A stretch of DNA of 64,000 bases from Microcoleus sp. AS-A8 (GTDB lineage: Bacteria; Cyanobacteriota; Cyanobacteriia; Cyanobacteriales; Coleofasciculaceae): NCBI GenBank assembly GCA_039962225.1, contig JAMPKV010000030.1, forward strand, positions 1 to 64,000. Direction: 5' to 3'. Each line of letters starts with the position of its first letter. The first letter of the stretch is position 1. Below, piece after piece: positions 26,541 to 36,274 of the stretch. Both the position numbers and the translations under genes were made by a program. The notes beneath the pieces were generated by a model. It searched no databases and was not told the DNA's origin. It saw nothing but the letters and a program-made list of their open reading frames with translations.

Positions 26541-28229
26541 TTAGGTTGGTAATTTAGTGCTGACTACCTCTAATTCTTGATTCAGGTTAGCCAGCAATGT
26601 CTGCAATAACTGCAACTGATAATGCTGTGTTGTTTGTTTGAGTGGCTCTTTTGTAATTTCAATGTTAATCATTTTTTCAGCTAACTTTTGATATTGAGCT
26701 AGAGTAGAAAACCCTTGATTGCTGAATCGTGTCAAATAGTCTTTAGCTGCCAGATTATAAGCTTCTTGGACTTGCTCTAAATAAGCGTTTGAAGAGATAG
26801 GTTGCTGGGGTTCAGAATCCTGAGTAAGCTTATTTAGTAAATAAGAAGCACCACCCGCGACTACGGCTCCAACTGGCCCACCTAAAATCCAACCGACGCT
26901 CGATGTAAAAGCAATAGGAGTAACATCAGGCGATGATTTGGAACTGGTTGATTGTTGAGGGGGTTCGGGGAGAATCACTTGTGGCTGGCTAGGAAATGGA
27001 ATCGATAGTTCGGCAGGCTGAGGATAATCAAAAAACTCACAGGCTTGATGAACCCATTTCATAATTGACTGTTCATATTCTGCGATCGCCTGCTTAAATA
27101 CTCCATGTTCCCAATTACTAAAAGTACCTTGTTGGAGTGCTGAAACAATCTGAAATTGATAGGCGTCTTGGAGTTTTGGCAGGTACAGCCAACTCATAAA
27201 ATCAGAAACACTTTTAGAAAACCCTTTTTGAATGAGTTTCTGGGCTTTTTGTTTAATCTCAAGTTTCTGATTGCGTTTATTTGCAGCCAGTTCTAATTCG
27301 CCGCTAATGGTTTGCGCTTTGGTTTGTAAGGCTTGCTGAATTTGGGTGGCGATCGCCTGTACGCGGGGAAACCGAATTTCCTGATTTTCATGCTTCACTG
27401 CCACAATCGATTGTAAGGCAGATTCAAACATCGCAAGTCCTGTCGTTTGCGCCGCTGATGCATCGCCTTTGAGTCTGGCTCTTAAGGCTGGCAAGGCATC
27501 CACGCGATACAAATTACTGATATTATTCGGTAACTCTGAACGAAAACTTTCAGCCACAAACAGCAAGCGATTATAGACTTGCTTTTGGTCTTCAGATTCT
27601 AGCAGATTCAGGAAATTGGCAACAAAAACAACAGTTTTGATGCCACGATCCAGCAGCCAATCCCTTAGGTTCTCACGCTCATATAATGTCATTAGTTTTC
27701 GAGCATCAAGTACCTGAATCACCAAATCTGCCGTTAGCAGTTGATCGCGCACTAAATCATCCTGTGCCTCTCTGTCATTCGTTCCCGGTAAATCCAGCAA
27801 TTCCACACTCCTTTGTAGGAAAGGATGAGGACAGTAAACATGAACAGAGGTAACATCGCCGCGCATCCGTCTTTGGTCATCTAGGATGGCATATTGCTTC
27901 AGAACTCCAGTGCCACTCTCACTAATTTCTGTACCATCTTTAAAGGTAATTCGAGTGTGTAATTCGTTACCATATCGCACATGAATCGCCGCGCCTGTTG
28001 TTGGAATCAAATCAATGGGTAAGGTACGATTTCCTAGAATGGCATTCAGTAGGGTGGACTTGCCGTAATTAAAGGGGCCAAAAACAGCAATCCGAAAAAT
28101 TGGGTCTTCGAGATAGTCGCAAATGGATATTGCATCCCGGTAAAGTTGTGAACTTTTATTGAGTTCAAGTACCCCTAAGGCAGACCTAAGGTTACTTACA
28201 AGGTTTTGATAAACGTCCTGTTTTTGCAT
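26541..28229 (-). CDS. Dynamin-family GTPase (short form)
   Basis: A 562-residue dynamin-like protein from the ATG at 28229; an upstream in-frame start would add 23 hydrophobic residues without family support, and a GGAA ribosome site precedes 28229. G1 is GPFNYGKST (near 50-58), the G2 threonine is in PTTG, and G3 is DLPGTND (near 143). A canonical NKxD is not clear; VFVANFLNLLE follows the expected strand. A glycine-rich hydrophobic hairpin at about 441-466 probably inserts into membrane. It lacks close similarity to the two longer dynamins upstream but is in line with them on the same strand. A membrane-remodelling or envelope-stress role is inferred. Confidence 0.85.
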   Translation of the reverse strand: MQKQDVYQNLVSNLRSALGVLELNKSSQLYRDAISICDYLEDPIFRIAVFGPFNYGKSTLLNAILGNRTLPIDLIPTTGAAIHVRYGNELHTRITFKDGTEISESGTGVLKQYAILDDQRRMRGDVTSVHVYCPHPFLQRSVELLDLPGTNDREAQDDLVRDQLLTADLVIQVLDARKLMTLYERENLRDWLLDRGIKTVVFVANFLNLLESEDQKQVYNRLLFVAESFRSELPNNISNLYRVDALPALRARLKGDASAAQTTGLAMFESALQSIVAVKHENQEIRFPRVQAIATQIQQALQTKAQTISGELELAANKRNQKLEIKQKAQKLIQKGFSKSVSDFMSWLYLPKLQDAYQFQIVSALQQGTFSNWEHGVFKQAIAEYEQSIMKWVHQACEFFDYPQPAELSIPFPSQPQVILPEPPQQSTSSKSSPDVTPIAFTSSVGWILGGPVGAVVAGGASYLLNKLTQDSEPQQPISSNAYLEQVQEAYNLAAKDYLTRFSNQGFSTLAQYQKLAEKMINIEITKEPLKQTTQHYQLQLLQTLLANLNQELEVVSTKLPT

Positions 28230-28316
28230 ACGACTATTCCTATATTTTCCAAAATATGCATTCCCAAATATCTGAAATAGAAAATTAAAAAATATCAATC
28301 AATAAGTATTGGTAGT

Positions 28317-30218
28317 CTAGAAGGAACAGACAGACTCTGGCGTGACAGGACAAGTTTGATTAGTCAGCGGATTTTCTCTACTTCTGAGTTGTTCTAATTT
28401 TGTCAGGGATGACAAGGGTGTAAGGTCGGCTATTTGATTGTTGGACAGTTCCAGGAGAGTCAGGTTATTCAGAGATGACAACGGTTTCAGGTCGGCTATT
28501 TGATTGTTTTCCAGCCAAAGCGAAATCAGGTTATTCAGAGATGACAACGGTTTCACGTTGGCTATTTGATTGTTGTTCAGGTAGAGGAAAGTCAGCTTGG
28601 TCAGAGATGACAAGGGTGTAAGGTCGGCTATTTGATTCTCTCCGAGCCAGAGTTCAGTTAGGTTGGTCAGAGGTGACAAGGCATTCAGGTTGGCTATTTG
28701 ATTATTGTTGAGACTCAGCGTCGTCAGGTTGCTCAGAGGTGACAACGGTTTCAGGCCGACTATTTGATTATTGTTGAGACTCAGCGTCGTCAAGTTGCTC
28801 AGGGATGATAAGCCTCCCAAATCGGCTATTTGATTATTGTTGACACTAAGATTACTCAGCTTGATCAGAGGTGACAGTGGTTTCAGGTCGGCTATTTGAT
28901 TGTAGGAAAGGTCAAGCTGACTCAGTTTCCTCAAGGATGACAAGGGTGTTACGTCGGCTATTTGATTGTTGTTGAGACTCAGCCTCGTCAAATTGGTTAG
29001 GGATGATACCCCTTCCAAGTCGGCAATTTTATTTTTGTCGAGACTAAGACCACTCAAATTAGTGACAGATGATAATGGCTTAAGGTCGCTGATTTGATTA
29101 AACGAGAGAGTAAGCTCTCTCAAGTTGGTCAGAGGTGATAACCCACTCACTTCACTTATTTCATTGAATGTGAGGTTAAGCTCACTCAGCTTGGTCAGGG
29201 ATGATAAGGGTTTCAGGTTAGCGATTTGGTTTTGGGAAAGGTTAAGCTTACTTAGATTCATCAGGGGTGATAACCCCGTCAGTGGACTAAGTTGATTCGC
29301 TTCAAGGTCAAGCTGATTCAGGTTAATCAGGGGTGATAAGGGTTTTAGGTCGGTAATTTGGTTGTGGGAAAGGTCAAGCTTGCTTAGATTGCTCAGGAAT
29401 GATAGACCCGTCACTCGACTAAGCTGATTGGATTCGAGGTTAAGCTCACTTAGGTTAATCAGGGATGATAAGGGTTTTAGGTCGACAATTTGATTTAAGG
29501 GGAGCTTAAAACCAATAGCAGTGAGGTATACCAAAGATGTCTGGTGTTCGCTGGGATTGGAGAGGTCAAGCCTCCTCAAATTTTTCAGGGATGATAAGGG
29601 TTTTAGGTCGCTGATTCGATTGTAGGAGAGGTCAAGGGTTGTCAGGTTGCTCAGTGATGATAGGGGTGTTAAGTCGGCAATTTGATTTAAGGACAGGTCA
29701 AGAGTGGTTAGTTTGGTCAGGGATGATAACGGTCTCAGGTCGGCGATTTGATTGTAGAAGAGGCTAGGTGTATTTGGGGATGACAATTCTAATGAGGACA
29801 GTAGCTGATCGACGGGATTGGAAAGGTCAAGATAAGTGAGATTGGTTAGGGAGGATAGCGCTGTCAGATCGGTAATTTGATTTAAGGAAAGGTCAAGCTC
29901 AATCAGGTTGCTGAGAGATGAGAGTGGTCTGACATCAGCGATTTGACTTGATGAAAGGTCGAGTTTTGTGAGAGTCGAAAGCTGCTTTTCGGCGCGATCG
30001 CACTGTTGAGTACCCGCCTTCTGCAATAACGCATCCACAGTACGTCTTGTATCCAGGGGAAGGTTGGCTTTATTGACACACCAATCCGCAAAACCTTTGG
30101 GAGTCCCCGTCTCCTGGAGTGCATAAACAGGAAAACATGAAACTCCCTGGAAAAAAGCTAGAGCCAAGAGCGCACTTGCTAAATCAATTGTTTGTTTTAG
30201 ATGCCAGTCAACCTGCAT
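28317..30218 (-). CDS. Large leucine-rich-repeat exported protein
   Basis: A 633-residue protein from the ATG at 30218 (a TTG at 30239 is the upstream alternative). A hydrophobic signal segment with GVSC near its end suggests export, possibly as a lipoprotein. The cap KGFADWCVNKANLPLDTRRTVDA is shared with the LRR protein at 3.5 kb. About two dozen 22-residue SDS22/internalin-type LRRs follow, interrupted by two irregular insertions (near 133-155 and 225-245), ending in the cap TCPV.PESVCSF. It lies between a membrane protein and a dynamin-like GTPase on the same strand with short gaps, so it is probably co-expressed with them. Its ligand is unknown. Confidence 0.85.
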   Translation of the reverse strand: MQVDWHLKQTIDLASALLALAFFQGVSCFPVYALQETGTPKGFADWCVNKANLPLDTRRTVDALLQKAGTQQCDRAEKQLSTLTKLDLSSSQIADVRPLSSLSNLIELDLSLNQITDLTALSSLTNLTYLDLSNPVDQLLSSLELSSPNTPSLFYNQIADLRPLSSLTKLTTLDLSLNQIADLTPLSSLSNLTTLDLSYNRISDLKPLSSLKNLRRLDLSNPSEHQTSLVYLTAIGFKLPLNQIVDLKPLSSLINLSELNLESNQLSRVTGLSFLSNLSKLDLSHNQITDLKPLSPLINLNQLDLEANQLSPLTGLSPLMNLSKLNLSQNQIANLKPLSSLTKLSELNLTFNEISEVSGLSPLTNLRELTLSFNQISDLKPLSSVTNLSGLSLDKNKIADLEGVSSLTNLTRLSLNNNQIADVTPLSSLRKLSQLDLSYNQIADLKPLSPLIKLSNLSVNNNQIADLGGLSSLSNLTTLSLNNNQIVGLKPLSPLSNLTTLSLNNNQIANLNALSPLTNLTELWLGENQIADLTPLSSLTKLTFLYLNNNQIANVKPLSSLNNLISLWLENNQIADLKPLSSLNNLTLLELSNNQIADLTPLSSLTKLEQLRSRENPLTNQTCPVTPESVCSF

Positions 30219-30317
30219 AGACCACTCAAGACTCTGCAATTTATATTTTTTCTTAACTGCGAGTCCGACTCAAAATCAATTAGACCAATAGCTGACTTGA
30301 GACTTCCTGCCTTTGCC

Positions 30318-30866
30318 TCACTCCCGATGAGACTGAGTACCAGAACCAACAGCCATCAGATGATGGCGAACTAAATATTCAAACTGGTAAAGGTACGCGG
30401 CGGTAATCACTCGATACAGTGTAGGCAGTGTGAATAAATCTCTCAATTCATCCCACCAACCCAGCAAATCGTAGAGAGAGTTAAACGAGGATGAGAAGAT
30501 AATTTCAATCATGCTACTCACCGCTAGCGCCAGAGCGATCGCCATCCAGCCATAGAACCCTTCCCACCAACTCATTAAACTAGGAAGTAGCCCCTCCGCG
30601 TTACTCATCCCTGGCGATCGGCTACTAGGAGCATAACGATCCAGAAATATGTGAAGCAAATGGTGGACAACGGCAATCACCAAGATAGGCGACAGTAACG
30701 CTGCAAAATAGAATACGATTCTCAACTTCGGTGAAATCTCCATCAGGGAGTAGCCGTATTGCCCAATTATTCTGATGACAACGGCAATTCCCCGGACGAG
30801 CAAAATTAGGAGAATTGCACTCATCCACGAATTAGGGTTAGGAATCCAAGCGGGCCAATTTCTCAT
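30318..30866 (-). CDS. Hypothetical multi-pass membrane protein
   Basis: A 182-residue protein from the ATG at 30866, which has a Shine-Dalgarno-like GTAGGGAA; the open frame extends upstream to a TTG at 30908, two bases from the dynamin stop. Hydrophobic segments lie at about 15-35, 50-70 and 105-125, with further weak ones. No named family is recognised. Its place between a dynamin-like GTPase and the LRR gene suggests that it belongs to the same membrane system. Confidence 0.65.
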   Translation of the reverse strand: MRNWPAWIPNPNSWMSAILLILLVRGIAVVIRIIGQYGYSLMEISPKLRIVFYFAALLSPILVIAVVHHLLHIFLDRYAPSSRSPGMSNAEGLLPSLMSWWEGFYGWMAIALALAVSSMIEIIFSSSFNSLYDLLGWWDELRDLFTLPTLYRVITAAYLYQFEYLVRHHLMAVGSGTQSHRE

Positions 30867-30910
30867 TTTTCGTTCCCTACACTTATTTACTAGTCGTTGA
30901 ATCGTCAAAT

Positions 30911-32992
30911 TCAGGCCACGACAGATAGGAAGTTCTGATACAGTGTCTCCACGCTCCGTAATTCGGAGGAAACATCAGTCTCCAGCTTCTTCAGACGCTC
31001 CAATTCTGCCCCCTGATTAATTTCATAGGATTCTTTTTGCTTGAGCAGATTATCTAACTCCGCTTTGCGCGACTGAATATCATCATCAATCCGCTTGGTG
31101 ACTTCACGCTCATAGGCATCAAAACATTCTTTTACTGCATCATGAACCGGTAACCATTGCTCATTTGCCACTTGGGGGAGATATTTCACCAATTCTTTTT
31201 TAGCTGTTTTCACCAACTCTTGTCGGGCTTGATCGGCTTGCATAAAGCCAACTCCCATGCCAATTAATGCCAGTCCAAGTGGCCCTAGAAAAATACCTGT
31301 AACAGCAGAAAGAATGCTACCAATGCCAATCACGGCTACATAGTTGAAGAGGATATTTTTCCAATCGAAACCGGCTCCCGCCATTGCCACACCCGCGATG
31401 TTACCACGAGCCAGGGAAAATAAACCCATTGCCCACTTTGTCCATCCGGGTGAGTTATCCTCGTCTACTGAGGCGTTGGAATTAAGGTTTATTTTTTGTC
31501 CGGTGAGTTTTTCCGTAATCCGATCCGTCACTTGGTTGTAGGATGCACCATACTCTACCGCACTTCGAGATAATCCCAAGAAAGCCGCATTCATCTCTTG
31601 CTCTGCGGTCAGACTCCAAGCAGCAAACTTATCCGTAATGTACTGCTCAAAGGCTTTTTGCAGTGCAGCATTGAAGGCTTCCCGTTTACCTTTACTCAAA
31701 AAATCAAGTAATTTTAGCTCTGGTTGATAGCGGAGAAAATCCGTTTCAAAGGTGTTGCCCAGATTTAAAACATAGGCGCGGAAGGAATCGGCGATCGCTC
31801 TTGCTTTATTATCTCTGGTGGAACGGATTTCAGCTTGGAATTGGTCGCGGATATCGATTAATTTGGTAAATTCAGGTTCAACTGAAAAAATCCGTTCTTT
31901 GAGTTGCTTGACATCCTTTTCCAGTAAAGGAACACGGCGTGCGATCGCTTCTTTGGCATGGCTGCAAGTTTGGCGTGCCAAGGTTCTCGCTTGCCGCAAC
32001 TCGGAGATTGCCCGCTCCTGAGTCAAAAACGTGTTGAGTGCGCCCATGAACTCCGGAAATCCTGTTCCTCCTAAAGAAGCAGAAGCATCTTTCATCCGCT
32101 TCCTCAGTGCCTTAATCGCGGAAATTTCAAACACTCGCTCCTCATAAATATTATGACCATCCACCAGACAGTAATCAGCTAAATTCGCTTTAAAAACTCG
32201 ACGCAATTTCTCTTCGGATTCTTGCAGTTCTTCCTCATCATCGGGGTCAATTAATGACTCTCGCACCTGATCCCAAGCATTAATTAAAAAGAAAACCGTC
32301 AATCCTCGGCTTTTGATGTAATTTTCCAGATAACGGCGTTCCCCAAGCGTACAAGGCTGTGAGGCTCTTAGCACAAAGAGAATAGCATGGCAATTATTGA
32401 TATAACCCAAAGACAATTCGTTCCGAGATTCTGTATCATTGAGTCCCGGACTATCAACAATTTCCACGCCCTTTTCTAACAGAGGTAAGGGATACTCAAC
32501 GACGGCATAGTCAACCCCTGGAAAAGCTTGCTTTTTCTCTTGTTCGAGTTGCTTGGCTTCAGCGGGATCGATCGTGTATTTCTGCTTAAATTCTTTAAAA
32601 TCTAGCTGTTCCGGGCTTCTTCCATCATTGAAGTAAACCGTCACTTTTTTTTCAGGGCCATAGCGTAAAACAGTTAATAGCGCCGTACAGGGATTGACAT
32701 CACTGGGTAATAGATTCTCTCCAATTAAGGCATTGAGAAACGTACTTTTCCCCCGTTTCATATCTCCTAAAACCAGGAGCCGAAATACACCACTGCGGAG
32801 ATTTTTACTCGCCACCCTGAGGTCGTCAATTTCTACCTCTAACCCCAGTCCTCCCGAAGTTGGTTTTCCTTCCGTTTCAGATTGATTGAGAGTTTCGGCA
32901 ATTTTAGCCAGAGAATTCGACACTTCAGAACGGACTTGAGTGACTCGTTCCAAATCGTTGATGAAACTGTCAGCTTCAATTTTGTAACTCAT
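30911..32992 (-). CDS. Bacterial dynamin-like protein (long form, copy B)
   Basis: A 693-residue dynamin-like GTPase. G1 GDMKRGKST (about 75-83), G2 threonine in PCTALLT, G3 DSPGLND (about 178-184) and G4 NAWD (about 237-240) are all present, so GTP binding is expected. Long helices with coiled-coil character follow, then a hydrophobic membrane-insertion region at about 549-587, then helices returning to the GTPase. The layout is that of cyanobacterial BDLP, which tubulates membranes. It is a clear paralogue of the next gene upstream, 71 bp away; such pairs may form hetero-oligomers. An AAGGAA ribosome site precedes the ATG. Confidence 0.92.
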   Translation of the reverse strand: MSYKIEADSFINDLERVTQVRSEVSNSLAKIAETLNQSETEGKPTSGGLGLEVEIDDLRVASKNLRSGVFRLLVLGDMKRGKSTFLNALIGENLLPSDVNPCTALLTVLRYGPEKKVTVYFNDGRSPEQLDFKEFKQKYTIDPAEAKQLEQEKKQAFPGVDYAVVEYPLPLLEKGVEIVDSPGLNDTESRNELSLGYINNCHAILFVLRASQPCTLGERRYLENYIKSRGLTVFFLINAWDQVRESLIDPDDEEELQESEEKLRRVFKANLADYCLVDGHNIYEERVFEISAIKALRKRMKDASASLGGTGFPEFMGALNTFLTQERAISELRQARTLARQTCSHAKEAIARRVPLLEKDVKQLKERIFSVEPEFTKLIDIRDQFQAEIRSTRDNKARAIADSFRAYVLNLGNTFETDFLRYQPELKLLDFLSKGKREAFNAALQKAFEQYITDKFAAWSLTAEQEMNAAFLGLSRSAVEYGASYNQVTDRITEKLTGQKINLNSNASVDEDNSPGWTKWAMGLFSLARGNIAGVAMAGAGFDWKNILFNYVAVIGIGSILSAVTGIFLGPLGLALIGMGVGFMQADQARQELVKTAKKELVKYLPQVANEQWLPVHDAVKECFDAYEREVTKRIDDDIQSRKAELDNLLKQKESYEINQGAELERLKKLETDVSSELRSVETLYQNFLSVVA

Positions 32993-33063
32993 TGAAATTC
33001 CTTGGTGAAAGACTAGATGTCTAGACTTAGGTGGTTCCTGCCCACCTGACTAGAAGTAAAACT

Positions 33064-35148
33064 TTAAGCAGGTGAAGTTAATAAACACTCATAAATAACC
33101 TCAATACTCCGACATTGGGTTAATACATCAGCATCTAAACTCTTCAGACGCTTTAATTCAGCATCCTGATTAAATTCTTGAGAACTCTTTTGCTTGAGCA
33201 GATTATCTAACTCGGCTTTTCGAGCCTTAATGTCATTGTTCACCCGCTTAGCCACTTCACGTTCATAGGCATCAAAACATTCTTTGACGGCTTGATTAAT
33301 CGGTGTCCATTGCTCTTGGGCAATTTTAGGTAGATATTTCACAAACTCTTTCTTGGTGGCTTTAATCAATTCTTGACGAGCTTGATCAGCTTGCACTGCA
33401 CCAACTCCCAACCCTAGCAGGGCAATGCCAAGCGGCCCTGTAATAGCAATCAACGGAATCGAAAAAATTGTTAAAAAGCCCCAGATACCCATCACGCCCA
33501 GAGCGTTTACTAGCACACTTTTCCAATCAAAACCCGCTCCTGCCAGTGCTACGCCAGCAACGTTACCTGTCGTTAACATTAAAAACCCCATTGCCCAACT
33601 TGCCCAAGCTGGAGAATTCTCTTCCTCACTGACTGTTGGGGTGTATATCTTTTGCCCAATTAACTTTTCACTCATCTTCTCAGTGACCTGGCTATAGGAA
33701 GCCCCATAGTTTGCTGCACTTTTTGCGAGTTGGGAAAAGGCATCGTTCATCTCTTGCTCAATAGTAAGTTCCCAAGCCGAAATCTTGTTATTAATGTATT
33801 GTTCAAACGCTTGTTGGAAGGAAACACTAAACTCTTCTCGTTTCCCTTTTTGCAGAGCATCCACAAAGGTCAGTGTCGGCTGATATTGAACAAAATCGGT
33901 TTCAAACGTGTTCCCTAAGTTCAAAACATAGTTACGAAATGAGTCTGCGATCGCTGTTGCTTTTCGATCTCGCATTTCTCGAATTCCATCCTGAAATTGA
34001 TCGCGGATATCAGCGAGTTGGTTAAATTCCGGTTCTAGAGAATTAATTTTGGCTTGCAATTCCTTGACATCGTGACTCAGCAAAGGTAAACGGCGTTCAA
34101 CAGCTTCATGAACACGAGTGTGAGTTTGTCGTGCTAGAGTCCTCGCTTGTCTCAATTCAGCAGTCGTTCGCTCCTTGGTTAAAAAAGTGTTGAGAGCCGC
34201 CATAAACTTGGGAAAGCCAGTTTTTTCTAGCGGATCTACAGGGTTTTTCAACCTTAGACGCAGCGCCTTCAAGGAGGAAACTTCAAAGACGCGCTCCTCG
34301 TAAAGATTACTCCCCTCAACTTGACAATAGTCTGATAGATTGGTTTGAAAAACTTGACGGACTTTATTCTCTGCTTCTTGGAGGGCTTCTAAATTATCGG
34401 GATCGAGCATTTCTTTGCGAGTTTCGTCCCAAGCATTGATTAAAAAGAAAACCGTTAATCCTCGATTTTTGATGTAATTATCTAGATAGCGGCGTTCTCC
34501 CAGCGTTAAGGGCTGAGAAGCTCTGAGAATAAACAGAATAGCATGGCAATTATGGATATAACCTAAAGAGAGTTCATTTCGCGCTTCGGTATCATTTAAC
34601 CCCGGAGTATCTACAATTTCAATACCATTTTCCAGCAAGGGTAAGGGATATTCAACGACAGCATAGTCTACATCGGGAAAGGCTGGTTGGTTCTCTTTTT
34701 CTAGCCGCTTAGCTTCATCCGGATCGATAGTATATTGCTGCTTAAATTCTTGAAATCCCAGTTGTTCGGGACGTTTGTTGTTCTTAAAGTAAATCGTTAC
34801 TTTTTTCAGAGGGCCATAACGTAAAACTGTCAGCACCCCTGTACAAGGATTTACGTCACTCGGCAACAAATTGTCCCCAATTAAAGCATTGACAAACGTA
34901 CTTTTTCCCCGTTTCATATCGCCTAAAACGAGTAAACGAAATACACCTTGGCGTAAATTTTTACTAGCAATATTGAGGTCTTCTATTTCTTCCTCTAAAC
35001 CCAATTCCCCAAAGGTAATTTTCCCTTCAGATTCGGCTTGCTCTAGAGTGGTAACCATCTGCTTCAGGCAACTAGCCACCTCTGAGCGAACTTTTGCAAC
35101 TCGCCCCAAATCATTGATAAAACTGTCCGTTTCAACTGTATCGCTCAT
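33064..35148 (-). CDS. Bacterial dynamin-like protein (long form, copy A)
   Basis: A 694-residue dynamin-like GTPase, collinear with copy B and roughly two-thirds identical over the GTPase domain by eye. G1 GDMKRGKST, G2 in PCTGVLT, G3 DTPGLND and G4 NAWD are intact. The membrane-insertion hydrophobic region lies at about 545-590. Its ATG overlaps the stop of a 61-codon ORF upstream (ATGA), so it is translationally coupled to that ORF. The tandem duplication suggests division of labour, as in other bacterial dynamin pairs. Confidence 0.92.
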   Translation of the reverse strand: MSDTVETDSFINDLGRVAKVRSEVASCLKQMVTTLEQAESEGKITFGELGLEEEIEDLNIASKNLRQGVFRLLVLGDMKRGKSTFVNALIGDNLLPSDVNPCTGVLTVLRYGPLKKVTIYFKNNKRPEQLGFQEFKQQYTIDPDEAKRLEKENQPAFPDVDYAVVEYPLPLLENGIEIVDTPGLNDTEARNELSLGYIHNCHAILFILRASQPLTLGERRYLDNYIKNRGLTVFFLINAWDETRKEMLDPDNLEALQEAENKVRQVFQTNLSDYCQVEGSNLYEERVFEVSSLKALRLRLKNPVDPLEKTGFPKFMAALNTFLTKERTTAELRQARTLARQTHTRVHEAVERRLPLLSHDVKELQAKINSLEPEFNQLADIRDQFQDGIREMRDRKATAIADSFRNYVLNLGNTFETDFVQYQPTLTFVDALQKGKREEFSVSFQQAFEQYINNKISAWELTIEQEMNDAFSQLAKSAANYGASYSQVTEKMSEKLIGQKIYTPTVSEEENSPAWASWAMGFLMLTTGNVAGVALAGAGFDWKSVLVNALGVMGIWGFLTIFSIPLIAITGPLGIALLGLGVGAVQADQARQELIKATKKEFVKYLPKIAQEQWTPINQAVKECFDAYEREVAKRVNNDIKARKAELDNLLKQKSSQEFNQDAELKRLKSLDADVLTQCRSIEVIYECLLTSPA

Positions 35149-35330
35149 GGTTGTGACCTGGTAACCTCCGATTGTTGGACAAAGTAGAGCAAGGAATTAG
35201 GCTGAGTCTGCCGTTGCCAAGCTGGTTGGGAGACAAGAGCGGGAACCCTTAGAGTCTTAGCTCCCAGATATAGGGTTGTTCGGCAATCTTTCAATTTCAA
35301 AACCAGTCGCTCATCCCAATGAGCAGGCAT
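35145..35330 (-). CDS. Small hypothetical protein coupled to dynamin A
   Basis: A 61-residue ORF that starts 6 bp after the stop of the upstream membrane-protein gene and ends in an ATGA overlap with the dynamin A start. This tight packing is the main reason to accept it as a gene. The peptide (MPAHWDERLVLKLKDCRTT...) is basic, has one cysteine and no membrane segment, and matches nothing I recognise. It may simply serve translation coupling. Confidence 0.6.
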   Translation of the reverse strand: MPAHWDERLVLKLKDCRTTLYLGAKTLRVPALVSQPAWQRQTQPNSLLYFVQQSEVTRSQP

Positions 35331-35336
35331 GTCGTG

Positions 35337-35666
35337 TTAACGTTTGGAGCGATCGCGCTCAAAAAATAGTTTGTAAGCCACCCAAGACACTCCTCCAACC
35401 AGAATCACTGTGGCAAGGGAGCTGGCTATTTTAAAACTCACCGCCACAGCAACGACAAGGAGGAAAAACTTCCCAACGTTCAAAAGTTGTCTGTACCGCT
35501 GTTTTAGTGAACTCTCAGGCGGCTGATGCTTTTTGGTTTGATAGAGAGGTGGTTGTGCTTCATTGATTTCAGCCTCTATGTCCCGGAGTCGCATCGCTCG
35601 CTCTCGTTCATGCAGTTCTCGCTCCAGACGCTGAAACTCGTTTTCTTGATCATTTGGAGAATTCAT
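35337..35666 (-). CDS. Small coiled-coil membrane protein, first gene of the dynamin cluster
   Basis: A 109-residue protein. The first 40 residues form a charged heptad-like helix (FQRLERELHERERAMRLRDIEAEI). After a polar linker two hydrophobic stretches (about 66-82 and 85-101) make one or two membrane helices, ending in a positive tail. It lies 6 bp before the 61-residue ORF and so heads the probable operon. No family is recognised; a membrane adaptor for the dynamins is a guess. Confidence 0.7.
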   Translation of the reverse strand: MNSPNDQENEFQRLERELHERERAMRLRDIEAEINEAQPPLYQTKKHQPPESSLKQRYRQLLNVGKFFLLVVAVAVSFKIASSLATVILVGGVSWVAYKLFFERDRSKR

Positions 35667-36274
35667 TAGCGTTCACCCATTCCAAAAATATGCTCTTGTG
35701 CGATTCCCGCAGCGTCCATTCCATGTTTAGGAACGAGGAGTGTTTTCTCTCTTGTGTCTAGGCGTTTGAGTGTCTTGGTAGGAGAATCTTTTGCAGGAAT
35801 CGCTATCCTACTAAATTTCCCATAACCTTAACCTTGCAGCCTCTGTCCTGCCTAGCTCTAAGTTATGAAAATTTAATTGAGGCTTAAGCGATGTAGGAGG
35901 TAAGCGTCCATAGACTTAGAACAATCACATCCGTCCGTTTTTAGGCGGCACTTCTTGTGTTATCAGTCTTTTTTAGGAATTTTATGCCAAAAATTCTTAA
36001 ATTTTTGACAAAACGAGATTACATCAGGGACTAATGGACAATTTTAATCATTAGGATACCATCGCTCAAAAATTAAGTAGGGTGCGTTGGGACGCACCCT
36101 ACTTGTCGAGTTACTACAGAAATATTTTTTAATAATTGAAGAATATTTTTACCTAGCCCTAGGTAATCTATATCGAGGGTGGAAAGCAGGTCAGAGGAAT
36201 GCCTAACGCACCCTAAAAGTCAAGAGGATAGGGTCAATTGCGTTTTCTGTGCGCCAAGAGTACCGCTTCTGGGG
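35667..36274. other. Non-coding region upstream of the dynamin cluster
   Basis: 608 bp without a gene. It should contain the cluster promoter near 35670-35900. It includes the perfect palindrome at 36075-36104 annotated separately. No operator-like repeat was recognised. Confidence 0.35.
36075..36104. repeat. Perfect 13-bp hairpin (dispersed GTAGGGTGCGT palindrome)
   Basis: AAGTAGGGTGCGT (36075-36087) and ACGCACCCTACTT (36092-36104) enclose loop TGGG. The core is the same element as at 2447-2472, differing in the loop. This supports a dispersed repeat family in this genome. Confidence 0.75.
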
